A stretch of 64,000 nucleotides of DNA, from the NCBI GenBank assembly GCA_040954595.2, contig CM082588.2, positions 4,154,001-4,218,000 on the forward strand, in the 5' to 3' direction. Positions 1 to 14,102 of the stretch are shown here, one piece after another (position 1 is the stretch's first letter; the number at the start of each line of letters is the position of its first letter). Origin of the DNA: Balanoglossus misakiensis (taxonomy: Eukaryota; Hemichordata). A program made the position numbers and the translations under genes. The notes below the pieces were generated by a model. The model searched no databases. It had not been told where the DNA came from and saw only the letters and a program-made list of their open reading frames with translations.

Positions 1-3000
1 ACACATAACATTTGAAACAAAATTTCGTTTCATATTTAAGATCTGACCTAAACGCAGCTGGTGATTCTCGGAAATCATCCTTGACAAGCCTCGTCGATAT
101 CGTTTACAATACCGAGTCTGTGATGACATTTTGTTCTGCATCGGAATGGTAAAGCACGTCTGAGACAAAGGCAGCATTATGGCATAACGTGGAATGAATA
201 GACCGACTGTGTGACGGTGATCGTTTGCATGCAGACAAATCGTAGTTAGTGACAGCTCTTCAAAGGATTTCAAGTACCTCGATGCTCAATCTCCGTTAAG
301 ACAGTAGGTTTTCGCGTGACTAGCATGAGACTGACGCCAGCATGAATGTTTCAGTCGGTACGAAGACCTGGGCACATGTCATCATGGTCAGGTATGACCA
401 TTATCGCGTCGATGATTCGACTGACCAACCTCACTAAAGAAAAGTGGGGAAAGACATAGACAATACAATAGACTCCAGTCTTGGTTACAGTGGGTAGAAA
501 TACACTAAGACACCAAGACCTCTCGACCCTACATGACCTTTCTTGCTACAGAATCACAATTTCAGTTGGATGGAAAGAGCAGCACTTTTCTATCTGTCAA
601 ATTGTGCGATTCGTGATCGACTATCTTACTGAGATTAATATCACTGGAATAAACATGTCGTCAGTCAGGCACTGGCAGACAGACCGACGAACCCACTGTG
701 ACACTGTGGCGACTTACGCCTCTCTTGACTGCTGGAGTTGGGGCAAAGGTGCCTGATTTATTTAATCATCATACATTCATGCATAAACGAGGGTTTCCGT
801 TAACCCTGTTATCCATGAGCACTGACGTCACGTAAAAGCTTCTGGGAAAATATTGGGTATGTCACATGACAACTGTCAAGAATGAACGAGAATGAGAATG
901 CAAATTACGTCACTCTATATTTAGAAAATAACTCTAGCGTGGTTACCACCTGTCGTGTTAAGAGTGAATTCGATCAATTAAATCTGCAAGTGAGTGACTC
1001 TGTGTGGAATCGGTGAACTGTCAGTTCCGTGTACATTGTCCACCGACTTACGTCAGATCGATAAGACCATAGGAAGAAAGGAAATTGTTGTTCTTACAGC
1101 CTTTACAAGATCGATCTATTGGTATTTCAGAACGTAGATGGTCAAACTATTTGTGGTGGTCAGTAATACGACAGGTGATAGACGCTCTCGGCGACCTCTG
1201 CTAGGTTTTAGAATGTGGGTTTGCCCAGGCATAACTGCTATACAACTCCTTTCAGCTCACACTTACTCTAAAACGGAAGTACATATGTACACGACATGAA
1301 AAGTCTGGTCGCACGGCATGGCGCTTATTTCATGTTTTACAGAGCCCTCCTACTAGCTGCAGATAGCGAGCGACAAGTCGTCTGTATTGAGATTTACGGC
1401 AGGTTTTATATGCCACACTTTCATCTGAACCGTCGCTTTATATAGCCACGTTTATGTACGTGTTACACTGATAACGCGCGTCTCCTTCGATTCAGCGATG
1501 AACCAGAAACGTGAGTGATTGTTGGAGGTCTCTACGGTCATAAACTCGAACTTTTTAATTTCCTCGATCGATTGCCTGAGGTCCCGATACGATTTCAATA
1601 TCCTCCGAGAAATTGCTATTATCGGAATTTTAGTCCGAGCCGCTGTAATAACTGTTTGGAGGTCGCTTTAATGGTGACAGATTAACCCTCGATAAGGAAA
1701 ACATTTCCCTGTCAAATTTAAGTGACTCTCTGCAGTGTTACAATGAAGCCAGGGGCTATATGATATATTTTTGCTGTGCTCACCTTGGGATGTTTCTTTC
1801 GTTGTTTCACGAGATTTAGTAATTAAAGTACGTATGCTACGGGGACAGAATACCACGGGGAAAAGTGAAGCAGTGTTTTGATATTTTGACACTTTCATCG
1901 TTTGCTGTTTCGACGTGTGAAGGCACATCAATATTCCGAACCCGATGTCGAACACTAAGGCGACCTCGTCTTCCCTGCCTCATTTCCTGCGCAAAATCCT
2001 GTCCTCGTGAGTTTAGGTGAGCAAATCGATGATGAATCGGGGTCAGCCAAAGCAAATTAGGCCGTCCACCAAATTATGCCAGTGATGAATCGATGCTCTC
2101 TTTTGGCACGGGTCACACTTCTTAACATCACAAAATAAATCTCCACCATTGGTATGTTTTCTGGCGTTGAGGAATGGGAGAGGGCCCAAGGTCAAGTTAA
2201 AGAACGATAAGATACGGTTTTTGAATCCCAGGTGGCGGGTGTCGGTCAAAGACCATTTATCCTACGGCGTTTTACAAATTATTAACATACATTTGTGTTG
2301 TCATTTTTGTTGGTTTGTTGATAGATGGGAGACTGATGGAACAGGTATGTGTCTCTGTCCCTTTAAGTATTCACGGTGTCTTTTTTCACCATCACGGTTT
2401 GAGGCGGGACGCCACACACATGGTTATTCAAGATTCCGACGCTAATCCGGGATTGACGAAAAGACTACGACTCAAACAAGCACACAATAAACGTTATCTC
2501 TGCTACGTGCACCCAGTCGATGCGATTTTAGGTCAACCATGCACAATTTATCTGCAGCAGAACACGCATACTTTACTGTTGTACTTCACCGAATAAATTT
2601 TTGATATCCTGCACATTACATTTTACAGCACCATAAAAGTCTGAGATAGTATATAGGCGACACGAAAGTTACATGTATATCTAATATGCGACATAAAAAC
2701 AAATCTACTATTCATGCAACTATGCCAACTGAAACAGAGACGTGGCCAAGAATGCACTGCATTGCTCATTTTGAGAACATTGGGTAGTTTTATATGAACA
2801 TTAAACCAGCCATATCTCAAATCGCACACTTCCTGAAAAACACAAATATGAAATTAACGAAGACCATATCTTTGGTGACCTTTGTTCGACCCCTTGACCA
2901 CCAACAGTTATGACCAGAAGTAACGTCATCATCCTTTGATCGGACCAAGCACAGATTCGCACAAACTTTTGCGTCGGACAAAAAGTGTTTGTCAGCTGCT

Positions 3001-3765
3001 GACAGAGTCTCGGTCCGAACGTTGATCATTACCGAGGGATCACAAAGCACGGTAGTCGTGTTTACATCATGATCATGTTGATGTATGTGCATGTCTTGGC
3101 AAAGAGTACGCAACTGTCAGATTGTGATATATAGCCTTTTAATAATGGGTGCAGAGAGGGGAGCATTGTGTACACACAGACACCTCAGAGGACTCAACTC
3201 CACTATGTTTGGCAAGGACTTTCAAGGTCGAGCACGGTCGGTAAACGCGACAATGTGAGATAGCATGAAATATCTGCAGAGGTTGCCGGGGTTTCGGACA
3301 TCTGAAGTTGTTTACATTCGGTGAGCCTCGACTCAAAATACCAGTGTTGCAACAAGCCAGCTCTACAATTTTCGACTGAACGGTTGTGATGACGCATGGT
3401 TCATATATCAAAGCCAACTTCCTTCGCTTCGTTACCAGTATACATTGACAATCGATATTTCCATTTTCCCAATTTTACTGTTATCTCTTTGGTTGGAAAC
3501 TAAATAAAACACATCAAGCTGCTCGAACATTTCTTTTCGCAAATGAAGTAAAAAAAGTATGTACATATGTACAAGATAGATTGCAATAATATCTTTAGAG
3601 GAACTACAACCCCGCTTTAGCGAAGGCCAATTATCGTAAAAGCAGAAGCGAAGTTTGGGGTTCGTCACAACATGAGCACTGATCAAAGAATTGTAAGGTT
3701 TGACTGTACACATTACTTCTCGGTGGGACTATTAAAATGATTGTAATGACAAAACACCTACATAC
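1..3765. other. No gene recognised; probable intron of the GTPase gene
   Basis: I see no convincing coding exon on either strand. Open frames here are short, overlap each other on opposite strands and resemble no family. The stretch lies downstream (minus strand) of the small-GTPase first exon at 3766-3870, so most of it is probably the first intron of that gene, with the remaining exons beyond the left edge. I looked for the switch-region and DTxG-type motifs of Rho proteins on the minus strand and did not find them. Confidence 0.5.
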
Positions 3766-3870
3766 CCTTCCTCTCTTGTTCACAAACGAATTCAACAATA
3801 ACGTTTTCCCGCTGAACTGATCTCCAACAACGACAATCTTACAACGAGCGATGGGTAGCGACTTTGCCAT
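3766..3870 (-). CDS. First coding exon of a Rho/Rnd-like small GTPase (partial gene)
   Basis: A 35-codon exon starts at the ATG (complement of 3868-3870) and ends at a good donor, AGG|GTATGT, in phase 0. It reads MAKSLPIAR-CKIVVVGDQF-SGKTLLLNSF and contains a complete G1/P-loop, GxxxxGKT, at residues 16-23, preceded by the hydrophobic beta-1 strand typical of Ras-superfamily proteins. The 'CKIVVVGD..xGKT.LL' context is closest in my memory to Rho and especially Rnd proteins. Nothing downstream in the window supplies switch I, the DxxG motif or the C-terminus, so the gene must continue past the left edge. A GC-richer stretch upstream (3871-4020) may be 5' UTR or promoter. The small-GTPase call is fairly safe; the Rnd subfamily is an inference from a short sequence. 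Confidence 0.55.
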
Positions 3871-6539
3871 TGTTTCAAATGTTCATCGTTCCGGGGGACA
3901 GGTCACCGGTCTCCGACTGCGGCCGAGCGGCGGTGGCACCCACTCGGTGGGCAGAAGTTCGCTGAGTCGGTGTGGGAAGTCCGAGTCGGTACAGTACAGT
4001 ACGGTGAGGTGCGGACAGCAGTAACCTAAATTCTCCTACACAGCGCGTGACTTACTTTGAGGTAGCGTTTCAGTCACCTGGACTGGGCGACTTGTACCAA
4101 TAGCGACCAATACGTACGTTATGTCATTGAGGAAAACCGCACAGCCGTGTGATCCGTTACACACATGAGCAGTCAATACGTGTATGTTGCCTGTCGGTAT
4201 CTCGGAGGTAGTCTAAATATAAATCAGCACCCTATATATAATCCACTACTGAACTAACAACTCGTTGCTACTATTATGAGCGCGTCTTACGTGCATCGTC
4301 CGGCGTCTGACGTTGGGGTCGCTACACTGAAAACGTCAATTGGTGAAACCCATAGCGAATACGAAGTATCTCATTTTTATACCAGTTGTGTGTGATATTT
4401 TTGTTTGCCTGTTTTCAAATCACGGCTCTTGTTTCCCTGGCGATAGGACAACCGATCAGACTGATTTGCATACCAAGGCCATTCTGCGCTAAGATTAATC
4501 AGTCACGGTTCAGCGACCTCGTCTTCTTAGGATAATTTTTCACGGATTTTATCATTTGATTGGAATTGTCACAAACAATAAATCGTGGCCGTCCACCAAG
4601 ATTGAAAGCGACCGAATAATACAGACAAGCGACCGAGACCCACAATGCGAGTTATTCTAGATATTAACTGCTCGCCACTAAATACCCGAACTCAAATAAC
4701 CAGACTACGTGTAATGCGACATGGTTTCACGATAAGCCAGTATACACACTACACCATGGGATTTGCAAAGCTTTGGGGAAAAGGCACAACAATATGATAG
4801 ACATGCTATCAATTTCACTTCATTATTAATAGTACACGGAACGTGAATTGGATGCGTCCCCTGTGGCAGGAGAGACGTATTGATGGACGGTAAAATCGCA
4901 ATCTGTCGGGGATTACACGCTCACTGGCCGGTCAGAGGCTAATTTCAAACTCGTAAATTTTAAACTATTTTGCATTTATCATCGAAGCGTGTACGCGCTG
5001 ATTTGTTGAACGCGGACGCTGGCAACAACCAGTATCTTTTATTGCGTCTATCAACGGTTTCATTCAACGTCCAAAGTTACTATATGTCTTGAAGGGCGTC
5101 CTTGGGATGTTTTGGAATACGTTCAAGTCCCCCTCTATAAAACATCTGTGGGTTATCCTTGAGCATTGTGCTCTCAGATTGATTTACATTTTTAATCATG
5201 CGTCCGACGCTTCCTGTGTTACCGTGGGGGAATCTGAGCGTCCTGGCTATGACGTCACAAGCTGCGCATGGCGAGTTCGCAGGGAACAGCGCGGACGGTG
5301 ATTTTCAGTGCTCCTGTGTCAATGATGCTATGAGAGATCGTCTCTCATCGTATATCACTGGACATGCCACTAAACAAATAACCGTGTTTGCCAGAGATAC
5401 AAAAAAACACGATTGTGATTACCGTGAAGGTTAGTTCACACTTGGGACACACGACATTATATTGTCCACGCTCTACAATTACTAGAAGAATGCCTGGCAC
5501 ACGTAAACACAAATTCATTCCGCAACTCATCTGATCTGTGATCTCTGCACCACTGTCTCGCGGTGAATATCAGACTGCACCAAATTGTAATGTCCGTCGC
5601 ATAGCAACCGACACAGCTGTTACACGATGCGAACAAAACCACAGAGAGTATCACGCTAAATGGACATTTATTCCCAGCGAGCCAGTTTGTCTATATTCAA
5701 ATTATTGGATTCTGTGTCATACCACGAGTACAGAGAAAAATCCAAGGGAATTATTGAAAGCCAATTTAAAGAGGACACAATTCTATTTCCACAATGACTA
5801 CAGAGATGATATACAATACCGGATGATACACGAGCTCTGTATTAAATTTTGACATGGACCTCACAAGTACAGACGTCACATACATTACAACCCAGCCCCA
5901 AACGTAAACGCAGGCAATTTCATGATACATTTGTGTGTCACTGAAATAATGGAACACACGAAAAGCGATCGGATGTAGGATCATTTGACCTGACAGACAC
6001 AAAGAAATTACAGAACATAAACACTAAACGCCCTGTCCCAGAAACCTGTTATGTAAAGATTTCGCCAATAACGACAGTGATAATTTTGACACCTCGTAAC
6101 TACATTGCCAACTCCATAAAAATTATTTCAATTTGAGACGACCTGCTCACGTTTTGATGTTATGTTTGACAGAAAAACTGTCTTGTGTTTATGTTCCTAT
6201 AGGCAGAGTCGACGCACCAATTAATGGGTATTTTACAAAATATTCCACTTATTCATGCAAAAACCCTTTGATCGACGTGAAATACCATTAATACTGCAGT
6301 GTAATCAATCGCTGGTGGTGTTATCTGCTCTGACAATCAGCTAACGTTATAAGCAGAATACAACTGCATCATATCTATGGCTGAAACCCAGTAAACTTTT
6401 AGAAACGGGGAATTCATTTTCCAAATATATCAACCAAGTGATTGCATGAGGGCAGACCAAAATTCATGGCAGTATTCCTTCGAGTAATACACATGGGGTA
6501 TTGACACGGTGTGAATCGGAAATTCATTTCGTGAGCTGT
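3871..6539. other. Intergenic region, nothing recognised
   Basis: This lies between the divergent start of the GTPase exon and the 3' end of the SGNH hydrolase gene. It holds only short open frames, the longest 104 codons at 5538-5852, with no recognisable motif, splice context or codon bias. The GC-rich 3880-4020 part is the likely GTPase promoter or 5' UTR. Confidence 0.4.
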
Positions 6540-8072
6540 TTAATTGGAATCCTGTGTCGATGTGGGACTGTCCCGCGGACAATACAAGGAACACGGGACA
6601 CAGAAGACGACCAGTCCGGCGATCAGAACCTGTTCGTCGCTTATAGACTGCACGGTGAGGGTGTGGTTTTGTCCACTCACGTACGGCATGTGGTTGTACC
6701 TCGGCAGACGGTACATCCCGGAGGACACCACGGGACTCATCGTGTCTCGGTCAGTGTCCAGATGCATCTGCGCTTTCCCGCAGGTGGGGCACGTCAGCGT
6801 CACCAGGGTGACGTTGCACTCCAGGTCTCGCCTGGTTGGCAGCACCGGCGCGGCAAATACGATAGTCTTCCCCGGCGATTTCGTCATCCACGTGGATTTC
6901 ACGTCGTTCCGCTGGCTGCTCTCCTTGGGCACTTGGAAGGTCCAGCCGTCGTTGTAGACAGGTGTGAGGCCGCCCTCTGACGGCTTGCTGAGCGGTCTCT
7001 GGGAAGACCAACAGCGCGTTTCCCAGTAATCTCCGGCTTTCGCCCAGAGTGGGTCGGGTTGCGGCCCTTGGTTCAATTTCCTGAGAGCATCGATATCGAC
7101 TCGCTCGTGTTCGTTGAGATACCGTGCAACTTTGACAACCGAGGTGGCAGCGAGCTGGAGAAGAAAGATTGCCATGATCTCGTGCCCTTTGATGCTTGGG
7201 TGGTTATAGTCATCGCTGGGACAGAAAAAAAGCTTAGCAACAGACGTCATCTTTTCATGTTTCACGAGTTCTAGGAAACTGAGCGAGGGAACCTCGTAGT
7301 GTCGACTGAGCGGTGTTATTTCATCCGCCTCGGCGTTGCCGCGTCCTTCCTCCAACCACTTTCCCAGAATATAATTGACGTACACCAATTGGGGGCGCTG
7401 TGGTAGCGACAGCAGTTTTCTCAGCAGTCGCTCTTGCCACATGGCGACAGGTCCTTGGTCGTTGATGGCGAACTCCATCAGGATCAAGTCCATGTTGGCC
7501 ATGTCTAAGTGGGTGTGTGCGCAGTAGGAGTAATACTGCCCGTCGCATCCCCCGATAGCCCCGTTGTGAAGCTCAACAGGTATCCCTAGTTGCTCCGACA
7601 TCATTTGAGCAAACACGTTAACGTATATGGCCTTTGTGTTCTGAATACAGGCCCCGGCTGAAACAGATGCACCCAGAACTCCGATTTTAAACGTTCTCTT
7701 ATTCACAAGGGCGTCGACAAGAGCCACCTCTAGCCTCGTATGAGAGCCCGTGTTCACGAAGACAGACCGCAAGACGCTTTGGTCGATTCCTACATTTGTC
7801 AGTTTACTGTTCACCTTCTCCATCAGCAGACTAAGCCGCGCAACCATTTGTATCATAGGGTTCGACGTCCCGTTCTGCGTCACGGCGCTCATCAGGGGCA
7901 AGCTGTCATCCATGTCAAACGGTGTGAACGCCGCCTCTCGCGACGACTGCTGAGAGTATTCAATCATATTCTCGATGATAATTAGAGTAATGAAGGTGAC
8001 GGTGACGCAAGCAAACACACACCGAGGTCGTACGCTTCTACTTACAGTGTACATAGTGTCTACGATGAGCAT
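6540..8072 (-). CDS. Membrane-anchored SGNH/GDSL-type hydrolase, intronless
   Basis: A single uninterrupted frame of 510 codons. Residues about 18-34 are a hydrophobic segment after a basic N-terminus (RSVRPR), which suggests a type II signal anchor with the catalytic part in the secretory lumen or outside the cell. The four SGNH blocks are present in order: GVLGAS with nucleophile Ser136, Gly in GAIGG (171-175), Asn204 in EFAIND, and the D-x-x-H dyad DYNH with Asp288 and His291 followed by PSIKGH. SGNH enzymes cleave ester bonds of lipids or acylated glycans; the substrate here is unknown. The C-terminal third has several cysteines, including CPTC, and looks like a separate lumenal module. 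The gene lacks introns, unlike every multi-exon gene in the window, and is more GC-rich than its flanks. The first ATG was chosen because it precedes the anchor; the Met at residue 7 is an alternative. Confidence 0.85.
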   Translation of the reverse strand: MLIVDTMYTVSRSVRPRCVFACVTVTFITLIIIENMIEYSQQSSREAAFTPFDMDDSLPLMSAVTQNGTSNPMIQMVARLSLLMEKVNSKLTNVGIDQSVLRSVFVNTGSHTRLEVALVDALVNKRTFKIGVLGASVSAGACIQNTKAIYVNVFAQMMSEQLGIPVELHNGAIGGCDGQYYSYCAHTHLDMANMDLILMEFAINDQGPVAMWQERLLRKLLSLPQRPQLVYVNYILGKWLEEGRGNAEADEITPLSRHYEVPSLSFLELVKHEKMTSVAKLFFCPSDDYNHPSIKGHEIMAIFLLQLAATSVVKVARYLNEHERVDIDALRKLNQGPQPDPLWAKAGDYWETRCWSSQRPLSKPSEGGLTPVYNDGWTFQVPKESSQRNDVKSTWMTKSPGKTIVFAAPVLPTRRDLECNVTLVTLTCPTCGKAQMHLDTDRDTMSPVVSSGMYRLPRYNHMPYVSGQNHTLTVQSISDEQVLIAGLVVFCVPCSLYCPRDSPTSTQDSN

Positions 8073-9566
<1,494 letters not shown>

Positions 9567-9573
9567 AATGGAG

Positions 9574-9648
9574 TGCTCTCACTGATCAGCTGCAGAGTTT
9601 GTTGGAGAACAACGGTGTGACAGGGGAGCTTAGTTGTGATGATCTCAG
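9574..9648 (+). CDS. Possible coding exon of an unassigned gene (exon u1)
   Basis: After the CT tract the sequence TAAATGGAG forms a possible acceptor. A clean open segment then reads ALTDQLQSLL-ENNGVTGELS-CDDLR and ends at a consensus donor, CTCAG|GTGAGT, in phase 2. The amino-acid composition looks like real protein (amphipathic, Leu/Gln/Glu-rich). Its phase matches the incoming phase of another exon-like segment at 14011-14102. I do not recognise the family. The acceptor is imperfect, and an alternative is a transcript whose exon includes part of the CT tract. Confidence 0.35.
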
Positions 9649-10829
9649 GTGAGTTCCACGCTGTCACGACCACCGGACGACCACACGAACCAAACTCCGC
9701 TCTGTCATCGAACCCATCGAAAAAGCAAATTCGAAAATCACGCCATTTCACCAGGCTTTCAGTTGGCGATCATAACAAGTGACGTCACTGCAGTGACGGA
9801 GCACAACGCGTCGCGCACTCATCCACTCAGGATCGGCGTTCGAGTGACGTCACCTCGCTGTTATTAAACACTGCGCGCAACACCAGATTTATTCACTTCG
9901 CAACCACGTGTACGCCGTTGTTTCAGATCAAGATTCGTGTTTATATCCGCTGGTAGACTGAAGTCGCTCCAGCCGAGACAGGTTTGCTTTTTTACGAGCG
10001 AAAACAGGTAAGCGCATTTTGTCATCATTTTTCGATTCAGTAGCTGAAGTGAAGGAGCAGCCATGAAAAACGTGTATTTCACTGAAATGTCTTACGAAAG
10101 CGAGCATCAGTGAGTTGCCTTGGAGATGTATCGCGTTGAATGCACGCCGTCGCTTGCACTGTAACAAAGGCTGTGGCTGGCCCCTGCATCGTGCTAGTAC
10201 ATGCAGTATCAAAGATGAAAGGTGTGTACATGTACATTACAGGCAATCCTAGTTTGACATGCACATTTCAATGTTTAATAGTTCAGAATCAGATGCGTAT
10301 ATGTGGATGAAGTGTTTTGTTTACAAACAGAAAATCGCACCGGCGCAGTTTCCATGATGGTGTCCAAACGTGAACCTTTTCCCCGTTAATAACAGAAAGC
10401 CAGCAGGTTATGAATGAACTAGATTGTAGAACATAGGAATGAAATGCACATCTTATCTTGTCGTGCTTGTAACAGATGGTATAAACAGAACAAGAATTGT
10501 TGAATAGCAAAGCTGACTTCGCGTGCTGTACATAAAGCATCATTCCAGGAACAGCGGTTATATGACTCAATAGACACGAATTTGACCTATTCTTACAGAC
10601 AGCATGTATTAAACCCCACATAATCTCTCGCTGTAAACCAACATATAGTGTTTCTACACGTTATTACTTGGCATACAATTTCATTATGTAATAGTCAGCG
10701 GGGTCAGGAACCTGTGAATAAGCGTGAATACACGCAGATACAAGGTGGAGTGGTTTAAGTATCACGTGATGGTATTGACGCAACACTTTGCTGTTTAGCA
10801 CCCTTCACATCCGAGTTAGAACTGTTGCA

Positions 10830-10869
<40 letters not shown>

Positions 10870-10870
10870 G

Positions 10871-10918
<48 letters not shown>

Positions 10919-13900
10919 CCATCATCATCATCACAATCACCGCCATCACAACCACACTCTCCAAAATATGAACATCCGTTCATACTAGGATTTAGACCAT
11001 AAAGGCGCATGTAGCCTGTTAGCTGGTTTTAAAAATACGAAGGCGTTTGCTTCATAATGTTTCGAGATATAAGAAATGATATCTGAGAGATATATTTAAC
11101 GTATTGTATCTTTACCATGGTTACGACGGCGCGCTTCTACATTCAGGTCCTTGCATACCATAGAAAAGCCCGGAGGTTTCTTACATTCAGCGAGCAATAA
11201 CGATCTTCAGTAACTTTGCAGGCGAGGCGATAGGCACCGCCCTCATATTCTACAGGAAGAAACGAACGAACGTATTAAAACCTTTTCAATGAATACACAT
11301 TTTGGAAGGTCTATCATTTTTTTCTGAAAATCTGTTCCCGAGACTACCAATTCGTTTAAAGAAGATCACGCGCGGATCTGATCACGATTTCTACATTTGT
11401 GATAACAAATTGATTGGAACATCCCACGCGATCATCTCAGTAGGTTTTCACCGCATTGATTTGTCGGATAACAAGTTTACGAATCGCCCGCGTCGAAACA
11501 CGACTAAGTAACTATTTATTATACACTCTCAAGAGGAAGTGTGTAGGGCTGAGAGCGGCTAGGCCGTGTCCACAGATCTATTTCTAAAGGTAAGCCGATC
11601 TACGTGAGTCTGTTTGATAGTGGTAGTTATCTTATCGTTTCTGTGTATCTTCGGCGCACAAAGTAGGACTGTCCTTGCGCGAGGCGAGGCCTGCTATTAC
11701 AAAGCTTCTAAGGCATGTCAGCGATAAAGTATACGATAGCCGAAGTGTTCCTTCTTTTCGTCTACAGATTACTGTGCTGGGCGGACCGATGACCCTGGCT
11801 TCATATATTTCACGAACTGCTGACGGAATATCGTGATTTACATCGGTGGGGAAGACATTACCGGATTGTAAACAAAGTAATAGCAGACTAGTTTCTTAGC
11901 AGGGCTAAGGTTGCATGCAAAGGCGAGGATATAGCAGTAATCATGCAGTAACCTTCTCCATCATCAGCGCATGTCTATGTGACGTCATTCCTGAATTAGC
12001 GCACATTGCTATGGTTACGACTCGCTGGTTTTGATTTGAGGACTGGCGCGACAAATTTGTTAAATATTACCCGTTCATTGCTGATATGTACGCGAATAAT
12101 ACGTCGAATATATCAACCGCTGTGTCAATTTAGCTTAAACTTCCTCACAACCATGAAAATAAAATAAAAACGACCCGCCAATAAACGTGCACCTTTAAAC
12201 GTGCGCTCACGACACGTGAATTTGAAAGACGTGCACCAGAAGCTTTTTCCGATTTCCCGCAATCACCTGATCTCGCGTGTCGACATTTCCAGAACACGAT
12301 TCAAACTTCGCCGTTGAATAATGTCAATACGGGGGAGGCAATGGTCGCTACTAACTCGACCTAACAAGAGAGGGAGAGAAGAGCAAAGGGTGTGGCATTT
12401 CCAAATAAACCGACGCCACATGACATTTACCGGCGATTTATTATTGGGTTGTAATTGCAGCACTTGAAGCGAAGCACGTTGTCCTCTCTTTCGACGATTC
12501 ACCCGTCGACACAGAAAGCATGACCGGAGACTGAAATGTGATTAAGTCTAAATTCACTCAAATTGAAAATTAATTGGTTTAATATTAAATATAAATACCA
12601 TAGTAGCTTTTGCAGATATCTGGGGTACATTTATCTATGCGACTGAATATCAAATATTGCAGTTCAACACGGGGAAATAAATGGCAAATAAGGATGAGCA
12701 TTTTTCTCGTCATATTGACATAAAATTGCAACGTGTGAACTTCTCCTTTGAATTGAAGTCCACATTCGAATCAGAGACATACAAAAAATATTCAGGTAGA
12801 AAATCTAACAGGGACGTGCATTTTTAGGAGGATGCAAGTTTTGCAAAACTGCCATCGGTTTATCGGTTATTGCATCTAGCCCGCCATTAACAACGCCGTA
12901 ATGGGACATTTCATTCTGTCCGTAAGCCTCGCTAATGCTTTCCTTGGTTGCAACAATCCTTAACTTGAAGAAGGGAGCTCACCGAGAAAATGAAACTTGC
13001 TGTTTTCCAGATATTTTTCATCTTGCCCAAATGATAAACAGTGGAAATTTAAACAGTTGCGGGGACATTATAATATGGCTACTTCAATGAAGGACAATTG
13101 TGGTTTTTTTTTCAAATTGGCGTGAATATTAGTTGTTAACACGACCATGTACTTTTGCATCAGTTTCTTGCGATGGATATTTTCTGCACATGGCATTTAG
13201 GCTGTGTGGAGGTCGGTCTTGGGATACACGTGAGATTATCCGTCCTCAACGACACCCGTGCATGATGTCAATGAAAGTGTGAGATGTTAACATTGCTGCA
13301 GGACATGACACTTGCGGCTTTGCATCATCCGCTGATCCTTGCAATCAGCTTAGTTGACTGCCTCAAAGGGTACGCCCCCACGTAGCCTATGCCAACGACA
13401 GAGATGCACTCTCCCCCTCCCCTCGCTCTCTCTCCCTCTACAGTGCCATAATGAGAGAATTATGGATGACGCCGCATGAACCATAAAGACATGCGCCGAT
13501 TGGCCGGACAGCCAACGTGCTGGAACAATCCATTATACGTGGGGTTAGAAACCATTTTTGCGAAGTGTCAGGCCTGAAGGGATGGTCGATAGTTTATAAA
13601 CAACACGGACCTGAGTCACGCCTCAAAAATTTAACAGGCATACATTCGATCCGATGGCCTATCACTGATAACAACTTCAATAGAAGGTCGTGTCCTACTA
13701 AAGCGCAGACGAAACTATTTCTCGGAGCGAAGTTGAACTTTGATGTCAAGAAACTGGGTGTCAAACACGGGACGTGAGTGACTGAACCCCCCCCCCCCCT
13801 TTGGAGAAGTGCGGACGACCCTTGCCGTGCCCTCCGTTTGTGTACATTCGCCAATAATAACCGAGCAAAGTTCAGGGGTGACCCTCATCAATTTCGCCTG

Positions 13901-14010
13901 TGGCCGCGCACGTCTATCAACCATTAACACACGACGACGACTGCCCTGCCCCTGCCTATCGCCACAGTCTATAGTGTAACGTTTACGCCTTCGTTGTTTT
14001 CCTCACGTAG
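9649..14010. other. Non-coding or intronic stretch with a (CAT)n array
   Basis: If exons u1 and u2 belong to one gene, this is their 4.4-kb intron. Otherwise it is intergenic. Apart from the trinucleotide array near 10.85 kb I see no coding exon; the small frames at 10.3, 11.3, 12.3 and 13.5 kb have no family resemblance. A run of 11 C occurs at about 13789-13799. Confidence 0.35.
10829..10934. repeat. (CAT)n / (ATG)n trinucleotide microsatellite
   Basis: About 35 nearly perfect CAT units with rare CGT and ACC variants. This is the same repeat family as the array that hosts the LINE at 23.3-30.1 kb, but here it is unoccupied. The poly-His, poly-Met and poly-Asp frames across it are artefacts. 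Confidence 0.97.
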
Positions 14011-14102
14011 GGTAGTGGACGCGGTCTACTGGGCAAAGACGGACGTCACAAGCGAACAGAACCCTCTCCGAAGAGCAGAAGACAACATTCTCAGAAACTA
14101 TG
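14011..14102 (+). CDS. Possible coding exon of an unassigned gene (exon u2)
   Basis: A strong acceptor (TTTTCCTCACGTAG) precedes an open segment reading VVDAVYWAKT-DVTSEQNPLR-RAEDNILRNY, followed by a consensus donor, ATG|GTGAGT. It is 92 nt, entering in phase 2 and leaving in phase 1. The entering phase fits exon u1. Composition and splice signals make it the most protein-like unexplained segment in the first 18 kb. A weak candidate for the next exon, compatible with phase 1, is 17947-18004, but joining that to the ankyrin gene would break the ankyrin frame. I do not recognise the protein. Confidence 0.4.

Noticed and set aside
5538-5852. 104-codon open frame
   Set aside because: No recognisable domain, no supporting splice sites and an opposite-strand frame overlaps.
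10755-11010. Poly-Met, poly-His and poly-Asp frames
   Set aside because: Artefacts of the (CAT)n repeat.
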